A stretch of 64,000 bases of DNA from positions 62,001 through 126,000 of the forward strand of contig CAYNKA010000002.1 of NCBI GenBank assembly GCA_964397655.1, in the 5' to 3' direction. Both the position numbers and the translations under genes were made by a program. The notes under the pieces are model-generated. The model saw only the letters and a program-made list of their open reading frames with translations. It was not told the origin of the DNA and did not search any database. This stretch comes from CAYNKA01 sp964397655. Its GTDB lineage: Bacteria; Spirochaetota; Spirochaetia; DTKZ01. Positions within the stretch are counted from its first letter, which is position 1. Each line of letters opens with the position of its first letter. Positions 17,264 through 26,628 of this stretch are shown here, piece by piece.

Positions 17264-19750
17264 ATGGATCCTTTTCAACTTCCTGTGTATGCGCAGAAAG
17301 AGAGAATCCTCAAGGCTCTCCAGGAAAATCAGGTCATCGTCGTGGAAAGCCCCACGGGTTCCGGCAAAACCACCCAGCTCCCGCTCATCCTCCACGAATC
17401 GGGCTACTCCGAGCGGGGGACGATCGGCGTTACCCAGCCGAGGAGGATCGCGGCCCTGTCAGTGAGCGACTACATCGCCCGCCAGACGAAAACGAAGGTT
17501 CCGGGCCTCGTCGGCTACAAGATGAGGTTCGAGGACAAGACGAATTCCTCCACCCGCATCAAGATCATGACCGACGGCATCCTCCTGCAGGAGATCAAGG
17601 GAGATTACACGCTCTCGAACTACAGCGTCGTCATCGTGGACGAGGCCCACGAACGCAGCCTGAACATCGACTTCATCCTCGGGCTCCTGAAACGCGTCCT
17701 TGAGCTCAGGAGCGATTTCAAGGTCGTCATCTCGTCGGCCACGATCAACGCCGAAGTCTTCTCGAATTATTTCAACGAGTGCCCGGTCGTACGCATCGAA
17801 ACCCAGATGTATCCGGTTGCGATGGTCTACGACCTCCCCGACCCCGAACTCGGGGATGAGGCCGTCACCTCGAAGACCACCGACATCGTCGAGAGGCTCG
17901 TTGCCGAGAAGCGGAAGGGCGACATCCTCGTGTTCCTCTCGGGGGAGAAGCAGATCAAGGACTGCATGGCTTCCCTCTACGCCCAGCCCTGGCGGAAGAA
18001 GCTCCACATCCTTCCCCTCTATTCCAGGCTCAGCAAGGAGGAGCAGGAGCTCGTATTCGTGCCGACCCCGTCGGGAAAGACGAAAGTGGTCGTCGCCACG
18101 AACATCGCGGAAACCAGCGTCACCATCGACGGCATAACCTCGATCATCGATTCCGGCCTCGCGAAACTCAACTATTACAACCCGAAGACCTACACGTCGA
18201 GCCTCGTCGAAGGACCGATCTCCAAGGCCTCCTGCAACCAGCGCAAGGGCCGGGCCGGAAGGACGCAGCCGGGAACCTGCTACCGCCTCTATTCGAAGGC
18301 GGACTACGAAGCCAGACCCCTGTTCACCACCGAGGAGATTTTCCGCACCGATCTCTCGGAGGTCGTCCTCCGCATGGCGGAGATCGGCATTTCCGAGTTC
18401 GAGTCCTTCGACTTCATTTCGCCTCCCGGCCGTCAGGGCATCGTGAGCGCCGTCGAGACCCTCTTCCTCCTGGGAGCTCTTTCGGAGGACAGGACGCTCT
18501 CCACGGTCGGGAAGATGATGGTGGACTTCCCCCTCATACCCCGGCATTCCCGCATGATCGTAGAGGCCGTCATGCACTATCCCGACGTGATAGAGGAGAC
18601 GCTCATCGCGGCGAGCTTCCTCACCGGCAACTCGCCCTTCCTCCTTCCGCAGGGAGAGGAGATCGCCGCGCGCAAGGCTCACCACTCGTTCCGGGATCCC
18701 GCCGGGGACTTCCTCTCCTACCTCAAGATTTTCCGTGCCTACGACCGAGCTGAAAACAAGGAAAAATTCTGCGACAAGCACTACCTCGACCAGAGGATCA
18801 TGGCGGAGATCAAGAACGTGAAGGACCAGCTCGCCCTCATCGTGAGCGATCTCGGCGTGCCGGTGGGCTCGGGAGGATCGGTCGCCCACTACCTTTCGTC
18901 CGTGGCGCGGGGACTCATCCAGTTCGTGTGCGTACGCTCGGGACGCGGCGTGTACCGCAGCCTCACCGCGGAACGCATACAAATCCATCCGGGATCGGTC
19001 ATGTTCCGGGAGACCCCGAAGTACATCGTCGCGGGCGAAATCGTCAGGACGACCCGCATGTACGCGAGATCGGTATCGCCCCTCGAAAGGTCGTGGCTCA
19101 TGGAAATTTCGCCCGCACTCACCGAGGGTTTCGGCGAAGCCGCCCCGGTTTCGGCGGAGGCGGGAAGACGGGAAAAGGCCCCGAGGCGGGAGACGACCTG
19201 GCAGATCACCATCGGACGGAAGATCTTCGAGCTCAGGCCGTTCAAGGGAAAGAAGAAGATCGCGGTCCTTCCCTACGAGGACCTCGCGGAGCTCGCCCGG
19301 GAGAAGGATCTGCCCATGCCTCCCACCTACGCCGGCATCAAGGGGAAAATCGTGTTCGGATCCCAGGAGATCGCCACGGGAGACAGGATTCCGAACCTGC
19401 TCAAGGTGGCGAAATACGTCGATCCCTCGAAGGACATCGTATCCCAGTGGCCGAGAAAGAAGAATTTCGACAGCTACGGAGGACGGGGCGATCTCGTCGC
19501 GAATCTCTGGTTCCTGCTCAAACTGGCGAAGCTCAAGAAGGGCGACAGGACCCTGGGCTTTCTCGCCCTCCACACCGACGAGGCGGGCCGATATTGGTTC
19601 AAGCCCGGCAAGTCCTTTCTCGGCGTCCTGGAAACCAGCCTCGCGAGCCTCGAGGCTCTCGTGGACGAGCTCGCGGGAGAGGAAAACGCGGCGTTTCTCG
19701 ACGGGGCGAACAAGGCGTATCGACGACTGACCGGCATCATGGAGTCATAG
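17264..19750 (+). CDS. hrpA: DEAH-box ATP-dependent helicase, HrpA/HrpB type
   Basis: The 828-residue protein is a DExH/DEAH RNA helicase. Walker A is SPTGSGKTTQLP (about residues 30-40), the DEAH box is VIVDEAHERS (about 123-132), motif III is SSATINAEVF (about 155-164) and motif VI is QRKGRAGRTQ (about 325-334). Helicase-associated and OB-like regions follow, then a C-terminal extension of about 200 residues (TWQITIGRKIFELRPFKGKK) that is not in the core. HrpA-type enzymes act in mRNA processing and rescue of stalled ribosomes. The start at 17264 is chosen because a plausible -10 ends 6 nt upstream and no well-placed Shine-Dalgarno exists; an in-frame ATG at 17246 would add six residues. 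It may instead be closer to HrpB; the length is shorter than E. coli HrpA (1300 residues). Confidence 0.85.
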   Translation: MDPFQLPVYAQKERILKALQENQVIVVESPTGSGKTTQLPLILHESGYSERGTIGVTQPRRIAALSVSDYIARQTKTKVPGLVGYKMRFEDKTNSSTRIKIMTDGILLQEIKGDYTLSNYSVVIVDEAHERSLNIDFILGLLKRVLELRSDFKVVISSATINAEVFSNYFNECPVVRIETQMYPVAMVYDLPDPELGDEAVTSKTTDIVERLVAEKRKGDILVFLSGEKQIKDCMASLYAQPWRKKLHILPLYSRLSKEEQELVFVPTPSGKTKVVVATNIAETSVTIDGITSIIDSGLAKLNYYNPKTYTSSLVEGPISKASCNQRKGRAGRTQPGTCYRLYSKADYEARPLFTTEEIFRTDLSEVVLRMAEIGISEFESFDFISPPGRQGIVSAVETLFLLGALSEDRTLSTVGKMMVDFPLIPRHSRMIVEAVMHYPDVIEETLIAASFLTGNSPFLLPQGEEIAARKAHHSFRDPAGDFLSYLKIFRAYDRAENKEKFCDKHYLDQRIMAEIKNVKDQLALIVSDLGVPVGSGGSVAHYLSSVARGLIQFVCVRSGRGVYRSLTAERIQIHPGSVMFRETPKYIVAGEIVRTTRMYARSVSPLERSWLMEISPALTEGFGEAAPVSAEAGRREKAPRRETTWQITIGRKIFELRPFKGKKKIAVLPYEDLAELAREKDLPMPPTYAGIKGKIVFGSQEIATGDRIPNLLKVAKYVDPSKDIVSQWPRKKNFDSYGGRGDLVANLWFLLKLAKLKKGDRTLGFLALHTDEAGRYWFKPGKSFLGVLETSLASLEALVDELAGEENAAFLDGANKAYRRLTGIMES

Positions 19751-19809
19751 GGCATCGACGGCCGGGGAAGGTTTTGCGTGAATGTAAAAAAGTCGGAGAA
19801 GACAATCGC

Positions 19810-21444
19810 ATGATCAGATCCATTTACGCCAGGACCATTCTGTTGATCGCGTTTCTCGTGTGCCTCTCCCTGGGAGGCCTCGGGTTCTACCGGTTGTACA
19901 GCGACAGGATGGTCTCCCGCTACCTGAGCCTTCAGGCGGAGGAGAAACAGCGACTTTTGAAGCGAGTCGTCGACTCGGTGAGCGAAAAGCAGAAGGTGTT
20001 CGCCTACGATTACTCCTACTGGGACGAACTCATCAAGTTCGTCTACGAGCCGACGCAGCAGTGGGCGGAAGAGAACCTGAACGAATCGCTCAAGACCTTC
20101 GACATCCAGGCGATCTGGGTGTACGACCGGGATTTCAGGATCGTCCACCGGGTCTCTCCCTTCCACACGAAGGAGGGTACTCCCTACACCGTCGAGAGGG
20201 AAGTGCTCGATATCCTGCGAAACGGGCACTGGTTCAACCACTACTTCACGATCGTCAAGGAAGGAGTCCTGGAAATCAGGACGGCGCCGATCCAGCCTTC
20301 GGCGGACGACATGCGGACGTCCCGGCCTCACGGATTCCTCGTCGTAGGCATGATCTGGAACGAGCGCGTCTACCGGAACATAGGGGAGATGACGGAGAGC
20401 GAGGCGGCGGAGGTTCTCCTCGGCGGGAAAGAGAAGGACGACGGCGAGATGAAGCACGGGCCGATCCTCGTCAGAGTTTCGGTTCCGCTCCCGGACTGGA
20501 ACGGAAAACCGGTGGCCTTCGTCGACTCGCGGAGCGAATCGGCGCTGACGGCGCATCTTCTCGCCATGCAGGACGGGGTCTTCGTCTTCGCGGTCGTATT
20601 CGTGATTTCACTTCTGGGCCTGCTTTCGTTCTTCCTTTTCCGCAACCTGAACATTCCCCTGAAACTCGTCGCCCTGAGCCTGAGCGGACGCGATCCGAGC
20701 CCCATCCGGCCGCTCCTCAAAAAGAGCACGGAATTCGGCGGCATCGCGAAGCTCATGCTCGAATTCTTCGAACAGCAGGAAAAACTCTCGGAGGAAATCA
20801 GGAAAAGGACGCTCGCGGAGGACGAGATTCGTTCCGCGCTCCGCGAGAAGGAGATCCTCCTGCACGAGATCCATCACCGGGTTCGCAACAACCTCCAGCT
20901 CCTGCAGAGTCTCCTCGCCCTCCAGCGGTCGGCCTCGGCCGAGGGAAACGTGCAGAACGCGCTTTCCTCCGTCATCAGCAGGGTCCGTTCCCTCTCCCTC
21001 GTCCACGAGGGACTGTACCATCAGGAGATCTTCTCGAGGATCCTCATGAGCGATTACATCCAGAAACTCTGCTACGAATTGAGGAGCCAGCTCGGGAAAA
21101 GCGAAAAGATCAAGCTCCGGATCGACGCGGACGACATCTACATCGACATCGACACGGCTGTGCCCCTCGGGCTCATCCTGAACGAGCTTCTCCGCAACGC
21201 GTTCCTCCACGGCTTTTCGGAATCGGAGGAGGGACGAATCGTCATCCAGGTCGTGAAGGCCGGAAGGGAGACCACCGTCATCGTTGAGGACGACGGAAAG
21301 GGCTTCACGGATTCTTCGCAGTACGAGAATCCCACGACGCTCGGCCTCACCCTCGTACAGACGCTCACGCGCCAGCTTCAGGGCGAGTTCCGAGTCGTGA
21401 CGACCGAAACGTCCACACGCATGATTCTCACGCTGAATCAATAG
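19810..21444 (+). CDS. CHASE4-type sensor histidine kinase (HisKA_2 class)
   Basis: The 544-residue protein has an N-terminal membrane helix (about residues 9-27), an extracytoplasmic sensor with the CHASE4-like motif YDYSYWDELIKFV (about 70-82), a second helix (about 257-280), and a cytoplasmic kinase. The phosphoacceptor motif EIHHRVRNNLQLLQSLLALQ (about 353-372) is the HisKA_2 form, and the ATPase domain has NELLRNAFLHG and VEDDGKGF. The start is the ATG at 19810, preceded by GGAG at 19795-19798. No response regulator gene is adjacent, so it is an orphan kinase. A similar kinase lies on the opposite strand at 21981-23750. The signal sensed is unknown. Confidence 0.86.
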   Translation: MIRSIYARTILLIAFLVCLSLGGLGFYRLYSDRMVSRYLSLQAEEKQRLLKRVVDSVSEKQKVFAYDYSYWDELIKFVYEPTQQWAEENLNESLKTFDIQAIWVYDRDFRIVHRVSPFHTKEGTPYTVEREVLDILRNGHWFNHYFTIVKEGVLEIRTAPIQPSADDMRTSRPHGFLVVGMIWNERVYRNIGEMTESEAAEVLLGGKEKDDGEMKHGPILVRVSVPLPDWNGKPVAFVDSRSESALTAHLLAMQDGVFVFAVVFVISLLGLLSFFLFRNLNIPLKLVALSLSGRDPSPIRPLLKKSTEFGGIAKLMLEFFEQQEKLSEEIRKRTLAEDEIRSALREKEILLHEIHHRVRNNLQLLQSLLALQRSASAEGNVQNALSSVISRVRSLSLVHEGLYHQEIFSRILMSDYIQKLCYELRSQLGKSEKIKLRIDADDIYIDIDTAVPLGLILNELLRNAFLHGFSESEEGRIVIQVVKAGRETTVIVEDDGKGFTDSSQYENPTTLGLTLVQTLTRQLQGEFRVVTTETSTRMILTLNQ

Positions 21445-21460
21445 ACGGGAGGCGACATCC

Positions 21461-21961
21461 ATGGATTTCTTCGAAACGTTGAACACGAGGCGCAGTGTAA
21501 GGTCCTACACGAACCGACCCGTGGAAAAGGAAAAGCTCGACTCCATCCTCGAGGCGGCCAGGATCGCCCCGACCGCGGTGAATTATCAGGCTTTCAGGAT
21601 CTTCGTCCTGCCGACCGCCGGAAGGCAGGAGGAACTCATGAGGATTTATCCCAAGGACTGGTTCGTCCAGGCGCCCCTCGTCATCGGAGTCTGCACCGTC
21701 AAGGACAAATGCTGGGTGAGGCGGGACGGGAAGAGTTACGGCGACGTTGACTCGGCGATCGTCATGGACCATATGATTCTCGCGGCTACCGCCCTCGGGC
21801 TCGGGACCTGCTGGATAGGGAATTTTCGCGCCGACGCGGCAAGGGAAATCCTGAAACTGGACGACGGTCTCGAGCCCGTCGCGTTCACCCCCGTGGGCTA
21901 CGCCCAGGACAGGAAGACGGAAAGGATCCGCAAGCCCCTTTCGGAACTCCTCGGTTCGTGA
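21461..21961 (+). CDS. Nitroreductase family protein
   Basis: This 166-residue protein begins with the family signature ETLNTRRSVRSYTNRPV (FMN phosphate binding Arg-Arg-Ser), contains EAARIAPTAVNYQ at about 33-45, and ends with the GLGTCWIGNF motif at about 112-121. It probably reduces nitro-aromatics or quinones with NAD(P)H and FMN; small nitroreductases of this type also include oxidoreductases of unknown substrate. A GGGAGG sequence lies 8 nt before the ATG. It follows the upstream kinase gene by 16 bp, so the two may be cotranscribed, and converges with the kinase on the other strand with 19 bp between stops. Confidence 0.88.
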   Translation: MDFFETLNTRRSVRSYTNRPVEKEKLDSILEAARIAPTAVNYQAFRIFVLPTAGRQEELMRIYPKDWFVQAPLVIGVCTVKDKCWVRRDGKSYGDVDSAIVMDHMILAATALGLGTCWIGNFRADAAREILKLDDGLEPVAFTPVGYAQDRKTERIRKPLSELLGS

Positions 21962-21980
21962 AATCCGGAAGGGCGATCCT

Positions 21981-23750
21981 TCAGGGTCCCTTGGGCGGGA
22001 ACGTAATGCTCACCCGCAGCCCGTTCTCGTTTTCCCATCGGGCGCTGCCGTGAAGCTGTTCCGTGAGGGCCTGCACGAGCTTGAGACCCAGACTGCTCGA
22101 CCTGACGGGATCGAAATTCTCGGGAAGGCCCGTTCCGGAGTCCTGCACCTCGAGGAAAAGACCTCCGTTCTCGCCGCGTTTCAACCTCAGCCTGATCCGC
22201 CCTCCGACATCCCGAGGGAATGCATGTTTTGCGGAGTTGGAAATCAATTCCGTGACGATGAGGCCCATGGGGATCGCGGTGTCAATGTCGGCGGAAGCGT
22301 CTTCCAGCTCTCTTTCTACGGCGATCCCCCTTCCCGCGCAGCTGTAGGATTGGTCGAGACGCGTGAGCAGTTCGCCCAGATAGCGAGACAGCTCGATTTT
22401 CTCCAAATTCCGCGATCTGTACAGGTTTTCATGGATCAGGGCCATGGAAAGGATGCGGTTGCGGCTGTCGTCGAAATAGGAGACGATCCTGTCGTCCTCG
22501 ATGGAGTCCTGCTGGAGGCTGAGCAGGCTCGATATGATCTGGAGGTTGTTCTTCACCCGATGATGGATCTCCTTGAGAAGGACCTCCTTCTCCGCGAGTG
22601 AAGCCTGGACCCGTTCCTCGGCCTTCTTCCATTTTCGGCGGCTCTTCGCGAGAGTCGCGGCTATGAAGATCAAGGCTCCTATGACGAGGACGGAAATCCA
22701 GAAATAGACCACGAAAGCGTAGAAATTCGACTCGGGTCGGTTGGTGACGACGCTTCCCTTCGGCAGCTTCGCCTCCGGAATGTTCCATTTCTTCAGCGCT
22801 GGATAATCGAAGAAATACGTGTTCGGGCTTTCGACCGTCACCGGGAGGTTCTCGACCTTTTCGCCGCGCAGAATCCTCAAGGCGTATTCCGCGGCCGCCC
22901 TGCCCTGCTCGGTCCCGTTCGCAACATATCCTCCCACGACTCCGTATCCCACCATGAAGTCCCAGAGGGCGAAGACGGGACAGGGGGAGTTTTCCGCGAG
23001 GAGCGAAAGGCTTTCCTTGCGCGAAAGCGTCCTGCCCGCGCGGTCGCGCCAAAACGAGAGATTCAGAACCGCGGAATCCGGAGGCAGGTTCCTGAGATCC
23101 GACCGGAGCTCTTCCGTCGTCCTCTCGGTGAAAAAGCGGAACTCGAGTCTGTCCCGGTACTTCCCGACGAGCCTTACGAGACGGACGAAACTGAGACGGG
23201 AACTGTCCCGGGAATCGGAAACGATCCCCAGCACCTTTACTTCGGGAACGAGCCGCATGACGAGATCGATGCTCTTCGCGACGTCGAAGTTCTCCGCCAC
23301 TCCGGTCACGTTCGTTTCGCCCTCGATGAGCTCGTCGGAATAATCGTTCACGCCGCAAAACACGAGAGGGACGCCGGGAAACAACTCGCGCCGGATCGCT
23401 TTGATCTGCTGGAAGGCGTTGTCGTCCGCCGAGATGACGACGTCGGGCCTGAATCCCCGGTATTTGTACTCGAGGAACCGGATCATGCCCGGCACCACGC
23501 GGTCAGGGGCATACCGATTGGTGTCGAGGTACTCTTCGTAGATTTCGGGATCCTCGGGACAGGTGCGGAGCACCGAACGCAGGCCTTGTGCGATGTTGTC
23601 CGTCCATTGATATCCGATGTGGCTCGAGTACAGGATGAATATCTTCGGACGGTCAGCTGCCTGGGACGTCACTGTGAAGCCGAGGAGAAAAAAAACGAAC
23701 AGAATGGCGGATGATGCCGAACCGCTCGCGACTTGCCGTTTGGTTCCCAT
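21981..23750 (-). CDS. Sensor histidine kinase with ABC substrate-binding-like periplasmic domain (HisKA_2 class)
   Basis: The 589-residue protein has a signal or anchor helix (about 12-30), then a periplasmic domain resembling the ABC_sub_bind family (ILYSSHIGYQWTDNI; DVVISADDNAFQ; PLVFCGVNDY), a membrane helix (about 347-370), and a kinase with EIHHRVKNNLQIISSLLSLQ (about 393-412) and an ATPase domain (TELISNSAKHAF; VQDSGTGLP). I place the start at 23750 because TATAGT (23758-23763) ends 7 nt upstream and the resulting n-region MGTKRQ is a normal signal start. An in-frame ATG at 23795 has GGAG five nt upstream and would add 15 residues, so it remains possible. The ligand could be a small molecule; no response regulator gene is nearby. 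Confidence 0.83.
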   Translation of the reverse strand: MGTKRQVASGSASSAILFVFFLLGFTVTSQAADRPKIFILYSSHIGYQWTDNIAQGLRSVLRTCPEDPEIYEEYLDTNRYAPDRVVPGMIRFLEYKYRGFRPDVVISADDNAFQQIKAIRRELFPGVPLVFCGVNDYSDELIEGETNVTGVAENFDVAKSIDLVMRLVPEVKVLGIVSDSRDSSRLSFVRLVRLVGKYRDRLEFRFFTERTTEELRSDLRNLPPDSAVLNLSFWRDRAGRTLSRKESLSLLAENSPCPVFALWDFMVGYGVVGGYVANGTEQGRAAAEYALRILRGEKVENLPVTVESPNTYFFDYPALKKWNIPEAKLPKGSVVTNRPESNFYAFVVYFWISVLVIGALIFIAATLAKSRRKWKKAEERVQASLAEKEVLLKEIHHRVKNNLQIISSLLSLQQDSIEDDRIVSYFDDSRNRILSMALIHENLYRSRNLEKIELSRYLGELLTRLDQSYSCAGRGIAVERELEDASADIDTAIPMGLIVTELISNSAKHAFPRDVGGRIRLRLKRGENGGLFLEVQDSGTGLPENFDPVRSSSLGLKLVQALTEQLHGSARWENENGLRVSITFPPKGP

Positions 23751-23849
23751 CACGTCGACTATACATGAAAAGTACGGATTGATACAGCATTTCATCGCAG
23801 CTCCGCACCTCCTGTACGAGAACGGTACCTTCTGGTAGACTGGGACGAG

Positions 23850-25514
23850 ATGAATGCATTTGAAGAACTCGGTCTGTCGAGGGTCTCGCTCGAAGCGCTC
23901 GCGAAGAAGGGCTTCGAGGAGCCGACCGGCATCCAGGAAAAGATCATCCCCTCCGTTCTCTCGGGGAAGGCGGATCTCATAGGGCAGGCGAGAACCGGTA
24001 CGGGAAAGACCGCCGCCTTCGGCCTGCCCATCCTGGATCTCATCGCCCCCAAGGCCAGGCGCGTGCAGGCTCTCGTCCTCGTCCCCACACGGGAACTCGC
24101 GGTGCAGGTCGCCGAGGAACTCAATTCCCTGAAAGGAACGCGGCAGTTCTCCATCTTGCCCGTGTACGGCGGACAGGCGATCTTCGGGCAGATCCGGAGA
24201 CTCCAAGCCGGCGCGGACATCGTCGTGGGGACGCCCGGCAGGGTGATCGACCACCTCGAACGGAAAACCCTCGACCTTTCTACCCTGTCCTTCGTCGTTC
24301 TGGACGAGGCGGACGAGATGCTCGACATGGGTTTCGTGGAGGACATCGAGAAGATCCTCGAAACGGCGAATCCGGCCCGGCGGACCCTGCTATTTTCGGC
24401 CACCATGCCGGCGAGGATAAGGAAGATCGCGGAAACCTACATGCGCGAGTTCGAGCATATCGCGGTCGAAAAGGATGCCGGCGACGAGGATCTCACCGAC
24501 CAGATCTATTTCGAGGTCCTCGAACGGGACAAATTCGAGGCCTTGAGCAGGATCATCGACATGGAGGACGATTTCTACGGACTCGTCTTCTGCCGCACCA
24601 AGGTCGGCGTCGACGAGCTCGTGAGCCGGCTCGCGGAACGGAGCTACAACGCCGAAGGGCTGCACGGCGACATCACCCAGGCCCAGCGCGAACAGATCCT
24701 CCTCCGCTTCCGCAGAAAAAAAACCAACGTCCTCGTCGCGACGGACGTCGCGGCGAGAGGAATCGACATCGTCAACCTGAGCCACGTCATCAATTACTCT
24801 CTTCCCCAGGACGTCGAGTCCTACATCCACCGCATCGGCAGGACCGGGAGGGCGGGCAAGGAAGGAACGGCGGTGACCTTCGTGACCCCCGCCGAATACC
24901 GGAAGCTCGCTTTCCTGAAACGCGCCACCAAGTCCGCGATCCGGAAAAAGGCCGTCCCCGCCGTGGACGACGTGATCGATGCGAGAAGGAACCGGATCCT
25001 TTCGGCGATTTCAGGCGCCATGGGGACGGAGGACGGGAAGAGCGGTGACGGATTCCGCGAGATGGCCGCACGCCTCCTCGAGGAAAGGGATCCCCTCGAC
25101 GCGCTCGCATCCGTCCTTCGCTATGCGTTCCGCGACAAACTCGACAGAACCCGCTATCGCGACATCAAGACGCTGAGGGACGAGGCCGTCGACGGAATGG
25201 GGAAGACGCGGCTCAGCATCCAGCTCGGAGGCAAGGACGGCGCCACGAAACGGTTCCTCGTCGACCTGGTCGAGAAGGAGACCGGCGTTCCCTCGTCGCA
25301 CATTCGGGACGTCGAGGTCTTCGGCAGATATTCGATGATGACGGTCCCCTTCATGGAGGCGGAAAAGATACTCAAAATCTTCGCGCGGAAGAGCCGCGGA
25401 GAACGCCCCCTCGTGGAGAAAGCCTCGGCGGGACGCAAGGATCGCCGTTTCGGCGCAGGCGAGGGCGATCGGAAAGCCCGTTACGAGAAAAAGCGCCGGG
25501 GGAAAACAGGATGA
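23850..25514 (+). CDS. DEAD-box RNA helicase with DbpA-like RNA-binding domain
   Basis: The 554-residue protein carries the Q motif (GFEEPTGIQEKIIP), Walker A ARTGTGKTA (about 47-55), PTRELAVQV, DEAD box VVLDEADEMLDMGF (about 149-162), SATMP (about 183-187) and HRIGRTGRAG (about 329-338). Residues about 450-512 match the DbpA/CsdA-type RNA-binding fold (RLSIQLGGKDG). A basic tail follows (KDRRFGAG, RYEKKRRGKTG). It probably works in ribosome assembly or cold-stress RNA remodelling, as DeaD/CsdA proteins do. TAGACT at 23836-23841 lies 8 nt before the ATG with no Shine-Dalgarno, so initiation may be leaderless. It is divergent from the sensor kinase. Confidence 0.88.
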   Translation: MNAFEELGLSRVSLEALAKKGFEEPTGIQEKIIPSVLSGKADLIGQARTGTGKTAAFGLPILDLIAPKARRVQALVLVPTRELAVQVAEELNSLKGTRQFSILPVYGGQAIFGQIRRLQAGADIVVGTPGRVIDHLERKTLDLSTLSFVVLDEADEMLDMGFVEDIEKILETANPARRTLLFSATMPARIRKIAETYMREFEHIAVEKDAGDEDLTDQIYFEVLERDKFEALSRIIDMEDDFYGLVFCRTKVGVDELVSRLAERSYNAEGLHGDITQAQREQILLRFRRKKTNVLVATDVAARGIDIVNLSHVINYSLPQDVESYIHRIGRTGRAGKEGTAVTFVTPAEYRKLAFLKRATKSAIRKKAVPAVDDVIDARRNRILSAISGAMGTEDGKSGDGFREMAARLLEERDPLDALASVLRYAFRDKLDRTRYRDIKTLRDEAVDGMGKTRLSIQLGGKDGATKRFLVDLVEKETGVPSSHIRDVEVFGRYSMMTVPFMEAEKILKIFARKSRGERPLVEKASAGRKDRRFGAGEGDRKARYEKKRRGKTG

Positions 25515-25610
25515 AGTAATTCGCCGGGTAGTTCGATCCGAGACGCATCACGGGCAGGACTCGGTGACGGTCGTCGGACCTGGGTTTTTACGAAAAAAGG
25601 AGATTTGCAA

Positions 25611-26618
25611 ATGAAGAATGATCCGCGTACCATGATCGTACTGAGCTTGTTCGGCCTGCTGTTCACGGCTTCGCCGATCCTGCTGTCCGGCGAAGAGATT
25701 AAGGCGTCTCTTTTATGGAAGAAGAAACACACCTTCGACACGATCACCGCGCTCGCCATGAGTCCCGACGGAAAGGTCATCGCCGCATGCGGCAATACGC
25801 AAGGGCCTTATGCCTCGGCGGCTTCGATCGAGTTGTACGACGCCGCCTCCGGTGAACTGAAAGACATCCTGGAAGGGAAGAACTCCTTGAAAGACTTCAT
25901 CTCGGCCGCGGCCTACAGTCCGGACGGTAAACTTCTATCCTCGGCTCACCGTGATAAAAGCATTCTTTTTTGGGACACGGCGAAGGGGAAAAACGACGGC
26001 AAGCCTTGCCGGTTTTCGTACAAGACCTCGACGCTCGCCTTCAGCCCCGACGGAAAAATCCTGGCAGCGGTGGACGGGAACAGAGAAATCAACCTCTACG
26101 ACGTCGCAAAAAGAGAGATCTCCGGTCTCATACCGACCAACCAGAAGCTGGTCAACGGTTTCGCCTTCAGCCCCGACGGAAAGACCATCGCCACCGCCGG
26201 ATCGGAAGGTGCTGTCCAGACGTGGGCGGTCTCCGGCGGAAAACTTCTCTCGACGATCAACGCTCATGCCGGCTTCGTCACCTGCGTCGCCTTCAGCCCC
26301 GACGGGAAACGGCTTGCTTCGGGCGGCATGGACAACAAGGTCAAGATCTGGGACGCGGCCGACGGCAAACTCCTGAAAATGCTCGAAGGGCATCCCTCTT
26401 TCGTCTTCTCGGTCGCCTTCAGCCCGGACGGGCGTCTCGTCGCGTCCGCCGGAAGAGAATCCGCCCTCATGATATGGGATTCCTCGAGCGGCAAGCATTT
26501 GGCTACCTTGGAAAAGCTCGGCGGAGACATACGTACCGTTCTATTCGATCCATCGGGCAGGACCCTGTCGGCAGGATGTTCAGCGAAAGGCATCACCGCC
26601 TCGTGGAAGATTCGATGA
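25611..26618 (+). CDS. Exported WD40-repeat protein
   Basis: The 335-residue protein has a signal peptide (about residues 1-28, cleavage near LSGEE) and seven WD40-like blades, each marked by an xFSPDGK-type strand: AMSPDGK, AYSPDGK, AFSPDGK, AFSPDGK, AFSPDGK, AFSPDGR and LFDPSGR. It would fold as a seven-bladed propeller outside the cytoplasmic membrane and act as a binding scaffold. AAGGAG at 25597-25602, 8 nt upstream, fixes the ATG at 25611. It is preceded by about 95 bp of non-coding sequence after the DEAD-box gene and converges with ligA, leaving only 10 bp between the stops. Binding partner unknown. Confidence 0.82.
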   Translation: MKNDPRTMIVLSLFGLLFTASPILLSGEEIKASLLWKKKHTFDTITALAMSPDGKVIAACGNTQGPYASAASIELYDAASGELKDILEGKNSLKDFISAAAYSPDGKLLSSAHRDKSILFWDTAKGKNDGKPCRFSYKTSTLAFSPDGKILAAVDGNREINLYDVAKREISGLIPTNQKLVNGFAFSPDGKTIATAGSEGAVQTWAVSGGKLLSTINAHAGFVTCVAFSPDGKRLASGGMDNKVKIWDAADGKLLKMLEGHPSFVFSVAFSPDGRLVASAGRESALMIWDSSSGKHLATLEKLGGDIRTVLFDPSGRTLSAGCSAKGITASWKIR

Positions 26619-26628
26619 TTCCGCCTGC

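Noticed and set aside
18928..19809. Long in-frame extension upstream of the CHASE4 kinase
   Set aside because: It lies inside the helicase gene in another frame and encodes low-complexity Arg/Gly-rich sequence. The ATG at 19810 with GGAG upstream and a membrane helix is the true start.
24390..24830. Minus-strand open frames inside the DEAD-box gene
   Set aside because: They are shadows of a gene with clear helicase motifs on the + strand.
25565..25597. Terminator after the DEAD-box gene
   Set aside because: GGTC GTCG GACC before TGGGTTTTT has only a 4-bp stem; too weak to call.
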